A DNA stretch of 57,108 nt, from contig JAFDYQ010000028.1 of NCBI GenBank assembly GCA_018267365.1, forward strand, positions 1 to 57,108. The letters are read 5' to 3'. Positions 23,766 through 32,212 of the stretch are shown piece after piece (position 1 is the stretch's first letter; the number at the start of each line of letters is the position of its first letter). Source of the stretch: Bacteroidota bacterium. Its GTDB lineage: Bacteria > Bacteroidota > Bacteroidia > Chitinophagales > LD1. The translations under genes and the position numbers were made by a program. A model generated the notes under the pieces. The model did no database searches, was not told the DNA's origin, and saw only the letters and a list, made by a program, of their open reading frames with translations.

Positions 23766-24359
23766 TTAGATGTGAATGCGGTCAATGACGTAAAGGTAGA
23801 GCATCGAGTTCATATTTTCTCTCCGGTGTATTTTACCTTCTTCCGTCGCAGGTAGCAGACGTGCACTATTCTCGGCGACTATTCCCCGCCGGCACACCAC
23901 CCCCGGCCTTTGTTTTGCGTAGAATAACGGCCCTATTCGACGCATATACTGCGTAGAATAGCTATCAGCCCCATCGGCTCCCCGCCGAGCTATCGCTCTT
24001 CATCCGCAAAACTTGCCCCACCTATCCAGATAGATGGCCTACAACAAAAAAGCAGCACCCGTGAGGGTAGCTGCCTTCTTCTATATCAAGGGAACATACG
24101 CAGGGTCGGGGGCACCACTAGGCGGTGCGCAGGAGCTGTATCAGCTCCTCATACTTGCGGTGTCGCATAGCAAGGCGGTTTTAGAGGTGACGAATAGTGA
24201 GCTGCCTGTATGTACGTAGCTGAGCGGGTGGCCGGATTTAACTACGGGCAAAAAAAGAAGCCACCCGTCTCACGGATGGCCGCTTTTGTTTAACCCAATA
24301 ACCCTTTATCCTTAATGCAGCGCCACGGACACCATGCCGGGCACTGCAGTTTTTGCTTT
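23766..24359. other. Intergenic region with two hairpin terminators
   Basis: No secure gene is present. Around 23915-23965 the word GCGTAGAATA occurs twice, with an inverse-oriented TATTCGACGC between. Two minus-strand terminator hairpins are present: GCAGC-ACCC/GGGT-GCTGC at 24052-24074 and GCCACCCGT/ACGGATGGC at 24260-24280, each followed by a T-run on the minus strand. The ~180 bp between them could be a short transcript. A 16-codon minus-strand ORF (24118-24168) is too weak to call. Confidence 0.45.
24253..24283 (-). terminator. Rho-independent terminator
   Basis: On the minus strand the hairpin GCCATCCGT-GAG-ACGGGTGGC is followed by TTCTTTTTTT. It ends transcription from the small gene at 24360-24641. 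Confidence 0.7.
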
Positions 24360-24641
24360 TTATGCAGCGATGCTCCAGTCGCTCTGGTCTGCACCGGAGT
24401 GCAGCAGTGTGATCAGTGTGCTGTGCAGCTCACGCAGCTTCTGCGTGCTGCGCATGCCGGCCTCCCAGATGCGAGTATGAAAGCGGTACCTGTCAAGTGG
24501 CACATGCGGGTAGTGTACCTGAGGGTCGAGGAGCACCTCCCCGTCGTAGTCCACAGCTATGTGGTGAGCAGGCAGTGTCTGGTCGGCTTTGGCCAGGAGC
24601 TCTATGAGCGCCTCGGGCTGCTGGTCATAGTTGAGATTCAT
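24360..24641 (-). CDS. Small hypothetical protein, paralogue A (93 aa)
   Basis: A 93-residue cytoplasmic protein sharing the segment HxIAVDYDGEVxxDPxxHYP and a C-terminal leucine-rich helix with the protein at 25535-25822. The two genes flank the MsrA-like gene on the same strand. The function is unknown. Confidence 0.7.
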   Translation of the reverse strand: MNLNYDQQPEALIELLAKADQTLPAHHIAVDYDGEVLLDPQVHYPHVPLDRYRFHTRIWEAGMRSTQKLRELHSTLITLLHSGADQSDWSIAA

Positions 24642-24803
24642 GGCTTATAGTTTTTCGGGTTGAAAAAATGGATTCAAGCACCTTCTAAAAGCATAAACGT
24701 AAAACCGTGCCAAATAGTTTATGAGAAAATTACAACCCGCATTTTGTAGCAGACCCGATCTGAGGCAGCCCCGCCACGCACAGGGTACGACCACCGCTGT
24801 GGC

Positions 24804-25442
24804 CTATTTGATCTTGCGCTCCGGCTCTATCAGGCGGGGATGCTCCTCCTGAAATTTTTTGAGCTGCGGCAGCGCCGTCTTCTGCACATAGTCATCGTCA
24901 TAGTGCCGCTGTACATAGTCCTGATTGTCCGGCTCCGCCTCGTAGAATTTTGTAAACGGCACTACCTGTATCGCCGTAGCACCCTTGTAGCGGCCGGACC
25001 GGTTTACTTTGTCCAGATAGTCTTCGGCTTCCTTTTTCTGCGCAGCAGAGCGGTAGAAGATATAGGACTTATACTGTGTGCCGCGGTCCTCGCCCTGGCC
25101 ATCGGCCTGCGCAGGATCTATCATAGACTCTACATAGATCTTCAGCAGCTCCTCGTAGGTGATCTGCGTACTGTCATAGTGTATATTGACCGTCTCGGCG
25201 TGGCCGGTGGCGCCCGTCTGCACTGTGGCGTAGGTGGGCTGCGTGGTATTGCCACCGGCGTAGCCCGTGGTCACATCCTGCACGCCATGCACACTCTCAA
25301 AGACAGCCTCCAGGTACCAGAAGTTGCCCCCGGCGAATGTGGCCTCTCTCGTATTGCTGCCGAAGATCTCCGCCTCGGGCAGCGCCGCCGCAGCATAGCT
25401 CATGCCCAGGCCCAGTAGCACCAGTTGGATAAAGCCTTTCAT
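24804..25442 (-). CDS. msrA: MsrA-family protein lacking the catalytic cysteine
   Basis: The fold is clearly that of peptide methionine-(S)-sulfoxide reductase A: ATFAGGNFWYLEAVFESVHG, VTTGYAGGNTTQPTYATV, TGHAETVNIHYD, and DRGTQYKSYIFYRS. The signature GGCFWC is GGNFWY here, so the nucleophilic Cys is Asn40 and the second Cys is Tyr43. The whole 212-residue protein has no cysteine, and the usual His of the HQ pair is also changed (AEPDNQDY). An N-terminal signal peptide (1-20) predicts export. It cannot reduce methionine sulfoxide by the known mechanism and may be a binding pseudoenzyme. Confidence 0.9.
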   Translation of the reverse strand: MKGFIQLVLLGLGMSYAAAALPEAEIFGSNTREATFAGGNFWYLEAVFESVHGVQDVTTGYAGGNTTQPTYATVQTGATGHAETVNIHYDSTQITYEELLKIYVESMIDPAQADGQGEDRGTQYKSYIFYRSAAQKKEAEDYLDKVNRSGRYKGATAIQVVPFTKFYEAEPDNQDYVQRHYDDDYVQKTALPQLKKFQEEHPRLIEPERKIK

Positions 25443-25534
25443 CTCTGTTTCATTTTGGGTGTAGATCCGGGCGGGCCGCAGCAGTGATGCGGCAGCCCGC
25501 AGAGACCTTTTATGTAGAATAGAAAAAGCCTGTC

Positions 25535-25822
25535 TCAGGCCGCCGCACGCATCTCCAGCGATACGGTCAGCGGCGCAAATTTAAACGTGCTCAATAGGGC
25601 CTGATAAAGCGTCTGCAGCTTCCTCATATTATGGAGGCTACTCTTGCGCACCTGTATGCAAAACTTGTAGCGGTCCAGGTCTACAGCGGGATAGTGCAGC
25701 TCCGGGTCTATGATCACCTCACCGTCATAGTCTACGGCGATATTGTGTACATACAGTTTAGGGTCAGCAGAGGCTACGAGGTCACGGAGGGCAGAGGCAC
25801 CGGAGTCAAAAAAGAGATTCAT
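25535..25822 (-). CDS. Small hypothetical protein, paralogue B (95 aa)
   Basis: The start is set at ATG 25822 (MNLFFDSGASALRDLVASAD), matching the length of paralogue A. It contains VHNIAVDYDGEVIIDPELHY and DRYKFCIQVRKSSLHNMRKL. It is probably an old duplicate of the gene at 24360-24641, separated from it by the MsrA-like gene. Confidence 0.7.
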   Translation of the reverse strand: MNLFFDSGASALRDLVASADPKLYVHNIAVDYDGEVIIDPELHYPAVDLDRYKFCIQVRKSSLHNMRKLQTLYQALLSTFKFAPLTVSLEMRAAA

Positions 25823-25964
25823 AAATGATAATAATGAGTAACAGTTTAGAAATACGCAGGCTATAAGGAAAACTTCATGCCAATGCAAATCTCGCTGATA
25901 CGCCTCTTTTTTGATGGCAAAGTGCTACAGCCTGTGGTCTGTTTTCCCCGAATGAAGGGGAATG

Positions 25965-26295
25965 GTAAGAAGCAAGCATCAAGAGTCAAGAAGCAAGAGG
26001 CAAGAAGCAAGAGCCAAGAAAGAAGAAGCAAGAGGCAAGAATCAAGAAGCAAGAGGCAGTAAACAAGAAGCAAGAGGGAAGAAACAAGAATCAAGAAACA
26101 AGAGCCAAGAATCAAGAGTCAAGAAACAAGAGTCAAGAAACAAGAGCCAAGAAACAAGAAGCAAGAGGCAAGAAATAAGAATCAAGAGGCAGGAAACAAG
26201 AAGCAAGAAGCAAGAGGCAAGAAACAAGAAACAAGAGGCAAGAATCAAGAAGCAAGAGTTAAGAATCAAGAGTTAAGAATCAAGAAATAAGAATC
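25965..26295 (+). repeat. Long heptamer repeat tract (CAAGARN)
   Basis: About 47 consecutive 7-bp units of consensus CAAGARN run without losing phase, a few being TAAGAAT, CAGGAAA or CAGTAAA. Positions 1-5 of each unit are almost fixed, position 6 alternates A/G, and position 7 is free. The K/E/R/Q-rich reading frames across it are a by-product of the period. Confidence 0.9.
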
Positions 26296-26356
26296 TGGAA
26301 GTAGAATGGATAATGGGCTATGCAGAGATCAGGATGTCGCATCTGCCCAAAAAGAA

Positions 26357-26395
26357 AAGGCCACAGCAGCTGCTATGACCTTCTTTTTCCGGTAA
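26357..26395 (-). terminator. Rho-independent terminator
   Basis: The near-palindrome AAGGYCA...TGRCCTT around AGCAGCTGCT (26357-26382) is followed by a T-rich run on the minus strand. It ends the DUF4382 gene at 26409. Confidence 0.7.
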
Positions 26396-26408
26396 GAAAG
26401 AAAAGTGG

Positions 26409-27185
26409 CTAAAGTGTGATCATGCCTACATCCGTAGTCTGAGAGGCGTGTACGTCCACATTACTACGGGTCACCTCCGGTGCCGGCGCCGGAGGGGTCA
26501 CAGTCAGCGTATAGCTACCTGCGGGTATACCTACCAGCACGAAGTAGCCACTCACCGCCAGCACAGTAGAGAAAGTACCCGCAGCACCCGTAGCGGTCAC
26601 TACAGCTATGGTGCCCGGTACAGACACGTGGCCTGTGATGCGGCCTGTGGCTATATCGCTCACCACTATGGCGCGCAGTACCGGCTTGAGATGATAGCCG
26701 CCATTGCCCAGGGCTACGATAGACTGATTGGCATCAAAGTCTATGAGCAGATCTACTACACCATTGATCGCCGTCGCATTTTGCACATTGACCTTGAGTC
26801 CACTCTCCTGGCCTGATGGGATAGTGAGTGGTACCGTATTGCCATCTACCACCAGGGTGCTGTTGGGCCCGAGTATAAAGCGGATCTGCTCTACACTACC
26901 CGACACCTGGCCGGAGGCCACCAGCGTATCTATACCATTATTAAAGTCCAGCAGGTTGTAGATACCGGCATGTGTAGCCAGTGTAGCGGTGCTGCCGTCT
27001 GCACGGATCACCTCTACACTTTGTATATCAATATTCACTGCGGTATATGGGCCCGGCGCATCGGTCATACGTATCTTATAGGTAGCAATACCTGATGATG
27101 AGCTGTCTTTTTTGCAAGCCTGGAATGTAAAAGCCGAAGCTGCTACCAGCAGTATCGCTGCGACGATGGCCGTTATCTTCTTCAT
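26409..27185 (-). CDS. DUF4382 domain lipoprotein
   Basis: The start is set at ATG 27185 (MKKITAIVAAILLVAASAFT). The lipobox ends at Cys24 (TFQAC), so the ~258-residue product is a lipoprotein. The DUF4382 domain is visible as YKIRMTDAPGPYTAVNIDIQ, AGIYNLLDFNNGIDTLVASG and FILGPNSTLVVDG, followed by a carboxypeptidase-regulatory-like beta sandwich (ITGHVSVPGTIAVVTATG ...). These are surface lipoproteins of unknown function. It is a close paralogue of the next gene upstream. Confidence 0.88.
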   Translation of the reverse strand: MKKITAIVAAILLVAASAFTFQACKKDSSSSGIATYKIRMTDAPGPYTAVNIDIQSVEVIRADGSTATLATHAGIYNLLDFNNGIDTLVASGQVSGSVEQIRFILGPNSTLVVDGNTVPLTIPSGQESGLKVNVQNATAINGVVDLLIDFDANQSIVALGNGGYHLKPVLRAIVVSDIATGRITGHVSVPGTIAVVTATGAAGTFSTVLAVSGYFVLVGIPAGSYTLTVTPPAPAPEVTRSNVDVHASQTTDVGMITL

Positions 27186-27216
27186 GGCTATGTGGATTTT
27201 GATCAGAAAAAATGAA

Positions 27217-27242
27217 AGCCACACAGATATATCCATGTGGCT
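27217..27242 (-). terminator. Hairpin between the DUF4382 genes
   Basis: The hairpin arms AGCCACA and TGTGGCT are followed by TTCATTTTTTC on the minus strand. It probably attenuates or ends the upstream DUF4382 transcript. Confidence 0.6.
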
Positions 27243-27261
27243 CTCTATATACGGTTGATTC

Positions 27262-28038
27262 TTATAGCAGCGTCACGCTACCCATATCTGTAGTATGGTC
27301 AGAGCTTACGCTTACACTGGTAAAGGTCTGTGCCTGCAGGGGCAGGACGGGTGTGATGGTCACATCATAGCTGCCGGATGCCAGGCCACGAACGCGGAAG
27401 TAGCCGTCTACAGCCAGGCTGGTAGAGTAGGTGTGTCCATTGCCGGTCACAGTCACTACGGCTATGATACCTGAGTTGGTCACATGGCCCATGATGATGC
27501 CGCTCGCGCTGGCGTCTACATTGATAGGACGTACGGTAGGGGTGAATGTATAGCTGCCCGATCCGCTGGCCTGTACCGATGCATTGGCATCAAAGTCCAC
27601 TATCAGCTCGGTAGTACCATTGGCAGTCACAGTCTGGTTTACATCCAGTGTGACTGTAGCATCGGCAGTAGAGTTGAATGCGAGCGCATAGTTATTGCCG
27701 CCGGAGACTACGCTATTATTAGTACCGAGCACCAGTTTTACCTGCTTCACAGTTTTGATGTTCACATTTCCCGAGGCTATGAGTGTATCTGTGCCGTTAT
27801 TAAAGTTGAGTACATTGTAGATCCCTGCATTGGTGGTGAGGTTGGCTGTTTCGCCATTTGCGCCTATCAGTTGTACAGATTTGATCTCTACATTCACTGC
27901 TCCGTAGGCTGCCGGTGCGTCTGTCATGCGCACCTTGTACATGCTGCCCTGAGATGCGGTATTGTTTTTATCGCATGATGAAAGGAGTGCTATACCTGCG
28001 AATAACAATCCTCCTGCTGCTCTTTTGATTCCGTTCAT
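27262..28038 (-). CDS. DUF4382 domain lipoprotein
   Basis: The start is ATG 28038 (MNGIKRAAGGLLFAGIALLS) or three codons upstream. The lipobox LLSSC predicts a lipoprotein of ~258 residues. DUF4382 landmarks are YKVRMTDAPAAYGAVNVEIK and AGIYNVLNFNNGTDTLIASG. It has the same two-domain layout as the downstream gene, from which it is separated by 76 bp and a hairpin. They are a tandem duplication. Confidence 0.88.
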   Translation of the reverse strand: MNGIKRAAGGLLFAGIALLSSCDKNNTASQGSMYKVRMTDAPAAYGAVNVEIKSVQLIGANGETANLTTNAGIYNVLNFNNGTDTLIASGNVNIKTVKQVKLVLGTNNSVVSGGNNYALAFNSTADATVTLDVNQTVTANGTTELIVDFDANASVQASGSGSYTFTPTVRPINVDASASGIIMGHVTNSGIIAVVTVTGNGHTYSTSLAVDGYFRVRGLASGSYDVTITPVLPLQAQTFTSVSVSSDHTTDMGSVTLL

Positions 28039-28180
28039 GATTTCCATTTTGATTGAAGATTAATAATTACACCATCACATTATTCAACTACCATGCCAGC
28101 GAAGTCAGAGTTATTAAGACAACCAATTGATAGTGAATACGACAACGCTGGTGTGTAAGATATTTCCCATATTAAAAGAA

Positions 28181-28208
28181 AGGCTGCACTCACTGATGAG
28201 TACAGCCT
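28181..28208 (-). terminator. Terminator of the phage-derived operon
   Basis: The hairpin AGGCTG...CAGCCT with inner arms ACTC/GAGT is followed on the minus strand by TTTCTTTTAAT. It lies 27 bp after the last phage-type gene. Confidence 0.75.
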
Positions 28209-28234
28209 GACACCTATGGAATCGAAAACGAAAA

Positions 28235-28861
28235 CTACTTTTTGAAGCTCAGCCTGACCTTGACGCCGGCGCTGATCTCACCGCCCAGTATGTAATATCC
28301 TGCGTCTATCATATACCGGTCTGCTATCAGGAGGGCGGCGGCAGGCGCTATATCCAGGCCCCCACGCGTGAGGGGCTCGGCATACCGCACACCCGCACTG
28401 GCTCCGAGGTAGACCTTTAGGAGCGGTTGTTTTTTTTCTATGGTCACTGTGGTGGTCACAGTGCGTTCAGTCACGGGGGTGAGGTCGGCCCACTGCACCG
28501 TGCGGCGGGCTATCCGGTTGGCAGTGATGAGGTCATTGATCACCGCCTTAAACTCTCTGGCCCGGTAGATAGAGTCTGAGTAGACCACGGTATCAGCGCA
28601 AGATATAAGTTCACTCGTGCCCGGCACACTGATGGTATCATGGGCATATACCAGTATATGCTCTACGCGCGGCACATAGGCTGTGATAGTGCGGTAGCTG
28701 GTGTCTGTACGGGCTATGTACCGGGTCAGAGTATCACTGGTGCGCTCTACCTCGCCGCATGGGGAGCTATGTAGGCAGGACGACTGTCGTAGCAGTATCA
28801 GTAGACTGAGAAACAGCAGCGCATTGGCCGTGAGTGACCATAGCGTCAGTCTGGTGGTCAT
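28235..28861 (-). CDS. Membrane-anchored phage protein, spanin-like
   Basis: The start is ATG 28861 (MTTRLTLWSLTANALLFLSL) or 28879, both overlapping or abutting the endolysin gene. One N-terminal transmembrane helix is followed by a periplasmic helical part (AREFKAVINDLITANRIARR) and a C-terminal Gly-rich beta region ending KVRLSFKK. Position directly after the endolysin and the one-helix topology suggest a spanin-type lysis protein. There is no clear sequence signature. Confidence 0.5.
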   Translation of the reverse strand: MTTRLTLWSLTANALLFLSLLILLRQSSCLHSSPCGEVERTSDTLTRYIARTDTSYRTITAYVPRVEHILVYAHDTISVPGTSELISCADTVVYSDSIYRAREFKAVINDLITANRIARRTVQWADLTPVTERTVTTTVTIEKKQPLLKVYLGASAGVRYAEPLTRGGLDIAPAAALLIADRYMIDAGYYILGGEISAGVKVRLSFKK

Positions 28862-28868
28862 GGTTGGT

Positions 28869-29414
28869 TCATTGGCCATAGGTAGTGATCCAGCGTGAGA
28901 TAATATAGGTAGCGCGATAGCTGCGCCGCTTGCGGTATACTCCATCGCCTTCGGCGCTGCCGCCCTCATTGGTATTGCCTTCCACAGATTCGTAGAATGT
29001 TTCATTGATACGGCGATCGTACAGCCCCGTGTGCGCTACGCGCTGATGCGCATAGTCCCAGAATGTGATATTGTCGCCTGCCTGCGGCTCTGCGCCCGCA
29101 TATGCCGGTGTACCGTTTTTCATCACAATATGATGGGGATTGATACAGCTCGCCGCCCAGGCAGTGATGTGGCGCGTATCTATGCCGCACTGCATGTAGC
29201 ACCACTTTACGAATGCCGCGCACCAGGCATAGCCCGGCCCCAGGCCACAGGTATGCAGGTACATCTCTACCTCACGGCCGTCATTTCGGCCTGTGCGTTC
29301 GCGCACGCCTATCTGAGAGGTATATGCCTGCGTGATGCAGGTCTGCGCAGCTATGCGGCTGGCAGGCAGCAGCCATAGCGCGGCCATCAGTGCGAGAAAT
29401 AAAGGCTTCTTCAT
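28869..29414 (-). CDS. Secreted CHAP-type cell-wall hydrolase (endolysin)
   Basis: The start is set at ATG 29414 (MKKPLFLALMAALWLLPASR). A signal peptide ends near IAAQ. The mature domain reads YTSQIGVRERTGRNDGREVE, then YAWCAAFVKWCY with catalytic Cys65, VAHTG with His128, and YESVEGNTN with Glu145, the layout of CHAP amidases/endopeptidases that cut peptidoglycan. A signal peptide on an endolysin implies Sec export rather than holin-dependent release. It starts 2 bp from the upstream gene's stop. Confidence 0.82.
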   Translation of the reverse strand: MKKPLFLALMAALWLLPASRIAAQTCITQAYTSQIGVRERTGRNDGREVEMYLHTCGLGPGYAWCAAFVKWCYMQCGIDTRHITAWAASCINPHHIVMKNGTPAYAGAEPQAGDNITFWDYAHQRVAHTGLYDRRINETFYESVEGNTNEGGSAEGDGVYRKRRSYRATYIISRWITTYGQ

Positions 29415-29415
29415 A

Positions 29416-30294
29416 TTACACGATAGTGACACTATGAAAAGGGAAAAAATCATGGTCAAAATGATCGGAGATAGTGCTATCCCAAGCCAGCACATAGAGC
29501 ACCAGGTCCGTGCCGGCGGGCAGTGTCAGTGCCTGCGGCGTATTGGCAGGTACGGGTCCTGCCAGCATGGTCACGTTATTGTCAGGAGCATCGTTATCCA
29601 GTGCAGCATAGAGCACATCATAGCTGCATCCTGCCTGGATGATATGGGCCTGATCTGTGAGCTGCAGGCCTGAGACATCAGAGACTGTGCAGCCATTGAT
29701 CTGTATATCCAGTACTACTGCGCCGAGCGCATCTACCTTGGTCAGGCGCGATACTGTCCACGCGGTACCATCAGGGTACTTGTACTTCACCTGGCCCACA
29801 TAGATGCCATCCACATTGCCTGAGGCCGGTATAGACTGATCTGTGGTCATACCTGTGGCAGAGTCGATAGGCGTGGCGGTGAGCAGGTGCCAGAAGTTGA
29901 TCTCATAGTCATAGCCCGCCAGCGTAGCGCCGGCGGGTACCTGCACAGGTGAGGGTGCAGCGTGCAGGTCAAAGGTGAAACTGCCGCCGCCATGATCTGT
30001 CAGGTCTATGATGCTCTCGCCGGCAGTCACGGAGCTGATGGCATGGATGGTGCAGCTCACTATATTGCTCACAGGCGTACCTGCAGTGTCTGTGAGGCGA
30101 AACTGATACAGCTGGCCGGGAGTATAGATGGCTGTATCTATCGTGATATTGGTGGTGTCATCTACCTGCAGCTCACCATTGGTCAGTGATAGTGGTGTGC
30201 CTACGTCGAGCCAGGTCGTGCCGTCCTGAGATGATTGTAGCTGCACCACGCCGGTGCCGCCGGTCTCGGTGATCTTAAAGTTTGCTTTGAGCAT
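29416..30294 (-). CDS. Hypothetical phage structural protein (292 aa)
   Basis: A 292-residue beta-rich protein with two Ig/fibronectin-like segments (for example LKANFKITETGGTGVVQLQS, later LYQFRLTDTAGTPVSNIVSC). No signal peptide is present. Proteins of this kind decorate phage particles or form fibres. No direct evidence for either exists here. Confidence 0.6.
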   Translation of the reverse strand: MLKANFKITETGGTGVVQLQSSQDGTTWLDVGTPLSLTNGELQVDDTTNITIDTAIYTPGQLYQFRLTDTAGTPVSNIVSCTIHAISSVTAGESIIDLTDHGGGSFTFDLHAAPSPVQVPAGATLAGYDYEINFWHLLTATPIDSATGMTTDQSIPASGNVDGIYVGQVKYKYPDGTAWTVSRLTKVDALGAVVLDIQINGCTVSDVSGLQLTDQAHIIQAGCSYDVLYAALDNDAPDNNVTMLAGPVPANTPQALTLPAGTDLVLYVLAWDSTISDHFDHDFFPFHSVTIV

Positions 30295-30378
30295 AATTTG
30301 TTTTTGAGTGAATGATGGAAAAATAGAATCTGAGAAGCCTCAGAAGGAAGAATCAAGAGCCGAAACAGAGAAAGGAAG

Positions 30379-30930
30379 TCATCTCACATACTGCGCTATC
30401 AGCGCTTTCAGTACTGCGCGTTCTTCATCGCTGGGGTGCCAGATCTTTTTGCCGTATTTGGCCTCCAGCGCATCAGCTCTGCTGCGCAGCTCCTCATCAG
30501 TCCAGCCGAGTCCATAGCCTTCAGTGGTCTTTATCACCTGATAGCTGTCACGCAGTTCGCCTGTCAGTACCAGGTTTACGCCGCCGGTGTTTTGCCCGAT
30601 CAGCGTCTTGTATTCATTGTAGCCGCCGGGCAGGTAGCGCGAGCGGTGCGGCTTGCCATTGGCAAATACACTTGTACCATGCCTGCCTATGGCCTCGCCG
30701 GGTGCCGGGTGGCTGCTGGCAGAGATATAGGCGGGCTTCGTATCGTATGCGCCTATAGCCGCTGCGGTGCCCTGTCCGCGCGTGTGTATACGCTCGCGGC
30801 TTAGCGTCAGTATCTCCCCGGCACCTGCGCTCAGTGCACGGTCTAGTGTCTGGCCGCCGGGTTTCAGTGCGTTGAGTTTATTCAGTTGCTTATGCAGCAC
30901 TGCTTCGATATTGGTGTGTATGGAGAGCAT
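30379..30930 (-). CDS. Phage virion morphogenesis-like protein
   Basis: The start is set at ATG 30930 (MLSIHTNIEAVLHKQLNKLN). The ~183-residue protein contains ILTLSRERIHTRGQGTAAAI, SRYLPGGYNEYKTLIGQNTG and VNLVLTGELRDSYQVI, which resemble tail-completion or virion-morphogenesis (gpG/HK97 gp10-like) proteins. It overlaps the stop of the upstream membrane gene only in its longer reading. Confidence 0.6.
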   Translation of the reverse strand: MLSIHTNIEAVLHKQLNKLNALKPGGQTLDRALSAGAGEILTLSRERIHTRGQGTAAAIGAYDTKPAYISASSHPAPGEAIGRHGTSVFANGKPHRSRYLPGGYNEYKTLIGQNTGGVNLVLTGELRDSYQVIKTTEGYGLGWTDEELRSRADALEAKYGKKIWHPSDEERAVLKALIAQYVR

Positions 30931-30949
30931 ATCATAGGTTTTAAAGTGG

Positions 30950-31306
30950 TCAGCAGACTTTGATAAAGAGCAGGACAAAGAGTGCGAAGAAGAAGCAGTA
31001 CATAAAGACCGTGAGCAGCACTTTCTGCGCAGCAGATAGCTGATCCAAAGTCGTAGAAAAGGATGTATGGTAGCTCTCCCACAGGGCGGGGAAGTTGAAT
31101 TTCAGTGCCAGCTGCACGGCTGTATTGGTAAAGATCATCACCACCGCTGCGATCAGCGCCGCCTGGAATACAGCCGGGTCATAAGACCCGAAGCCAGCCC
31201 CAAACATGATGCGCCCGATGTCCTCAAAGGTGAGAAAGGCGATGAAGGCTGCGGGCACAGACCAGAGGCCATCCCACAGGTGTAGTATTTTCAGTAGTTT
31301 ATTCAT
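30950..31306 (-). CDS. Small membrane protein, holin-like (118 aa)
   Basis: A 118-residue protein with three hydrophobic segments (about 12-30, 48-68 and 93-116), short loops and charged ends. This is compatible with a holin and the position upstream of the endolysin supports that. No family signature is recognised. It overlaps the next upstream gene by 8 bp. Confidence 0.55.
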   Translation of the reverse strand: MNKLLKILHLWDGLWSVPAAFIAFLTFEDIGRIMFGAGFGSYDPAVFQAALIAAVVMIFTNTAVQLALKFNFPALWESYHTSFSTTLDQLSAAQKVLLTVFMYCFFFALFVLLFIKVC

Positions 31307-31550
31307 GTTTTGTTTTCAGGATCTTTTCTTTCAGTTGAGAGATGTCCTCTTTCAGCTCGCTCACCATTTTGAAGAGCGACTCGTAGAGGTCTTTGTAGTT
31401 TTGCTTGTGCTGCGTATTGTCCTGCTCCAGGTGTTGTATGCGCACGCTGTGCACTTCGCTGTTTTTGATCAGGTGCTGCAGTTCTTTCCATAGATAGCCT
31501 ATGGCTCCGCAGATGATGGCGATGATCACGCCCTTGAGGTGTTCTGACAT
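31299..31550 (-). CDS. Single-helix membrane protein with coiled coil (83 aa), XhlA-like
   Basis: One N-terminal transmembrane helix (HLKGVIIAIICGAIGYLW) is followed by a heptad-patterned coiled coil (IQHLEQDNTQHKQNYKDLYE then SLFKMVSELKEDISQL). The topology matches XhlA/holin-accessory proteins, although there the helix is at the other end. It overlaps the holin-like gene. Confidence 0.6.
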   Translation of the reverse strand: MSEHLKGVIIAIICGAIGYLWKELQHLIKNSEVHSVRIQHLEQDNTQHKQNYKDLYESLFKMVSELKEDISQLKEKILKTKHE

Positions 31551-31669
31551 AGCGTAGTAGTTTGTGATAAGGTGCAGGCAGCAGGCCGTGGCCCGCCGCC
31601 CGCACGCTTACGCGGAGTAGTGTGATCAGTGTATGAAAAAGTCGTCTAGCGCGAGGGTTCCACCAGTAC

Positions 31670-32212
31670 TCACGCCGCCGTAAAACAAGCGTCGAAGATG
31701 CCGGCCGGTATCTCGTTAGGCGCAGGGAAGGAGCCATGTATCCACTTGATGTCCAGCTCCCATACCAGCTCTGCGTTGAGGTCATTCTTTACCTCCGTGT
31801 TTGGTATGATGGTCACAGGTACATCAGTGATGAAGACCTTTGACGACGTACGGTAGAAAAACTTGTAATCCCTCTTGCCGATCATCGAGTTGTAGAAGTG
31901 GAAATTGGATGCAAAGTTCGGATCGTTCACCTTGGCCGAGAAGTCATAGCCCAGCAGGGTCTGCGTGGTCTCGCCATAGCCGGCACCCATCTTGGCCGCG
32001 CCCTTAGCTATATCGCCATTGGTCTCCGGTATCACGATGATGGCACCGCTCTGGATGCCCGCCTGCCACTCAGTAGTAGCCGAGGGATCGGTAAAGGTAA
32101 AGTCTTTGTGTATGAAGCCTGCGCTGCGTACGCGGCCATACTCCCTGGGCTCACAGGGATCGCAGCTGTGCGAAAATGGTTCGTCACAGCCATTAGGATA
32201 GTAACCTGCCAT
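31670..32212 (-). CDS. Phage structural protein, paralogue 1 (180 aa)
   Basis: A 180-residue protein sharing YGRVRSAGFI, IIVIPETNGD, GYGETTQTLLGYDFSAKVND, FFYRTSSKVFITDVPVTI and NDLNAELVWELDIKW with the protein at 32510-33121. No membrane or signal segment is present. A repeated structural role (tail tube, connector or minor capsid) is inferred from position. Confidence 0.65.
   Translation of the reverse strand: MAGYYPNGCDEPFSHSCDPCEPREYGRVRSAGFIHKDFTFTDPSATTEWQAGIQSGAIIVIPETNGDIAKGAAKMGAGYGETTQTLLGYDFSAKVNDPNFASNFHFYNSMIGKRDYKFFYRTSSKVFITDVPVTIIPNTEVKNDLNAELVWELDIKWIHGSFPAPNEIPAGIFDACFTAA

Noticed and set aside
24118..24168. 16-codon minus-strand ORF between two terminators
   Set aside because: It is too short, has no clear start signal and shows only vague likeness to the C-terminus of the small paralogues.
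25962..26276. A 104-codon Lys/Glu/Gln/Arg-rich ORF and its antisense Leu-rich partner
   Set aside because: A 7-bp repeat read in triplets gives a 7-residue repeat automatically. The tract is a heptamer DNA repeat and has no start signal or conserved pattern of its own.
25965..26295. Possible CRISPR array
   Set aside because: Units are 7 bp with no distinct spacers of ~30 bp, and no cas gene is in the window.
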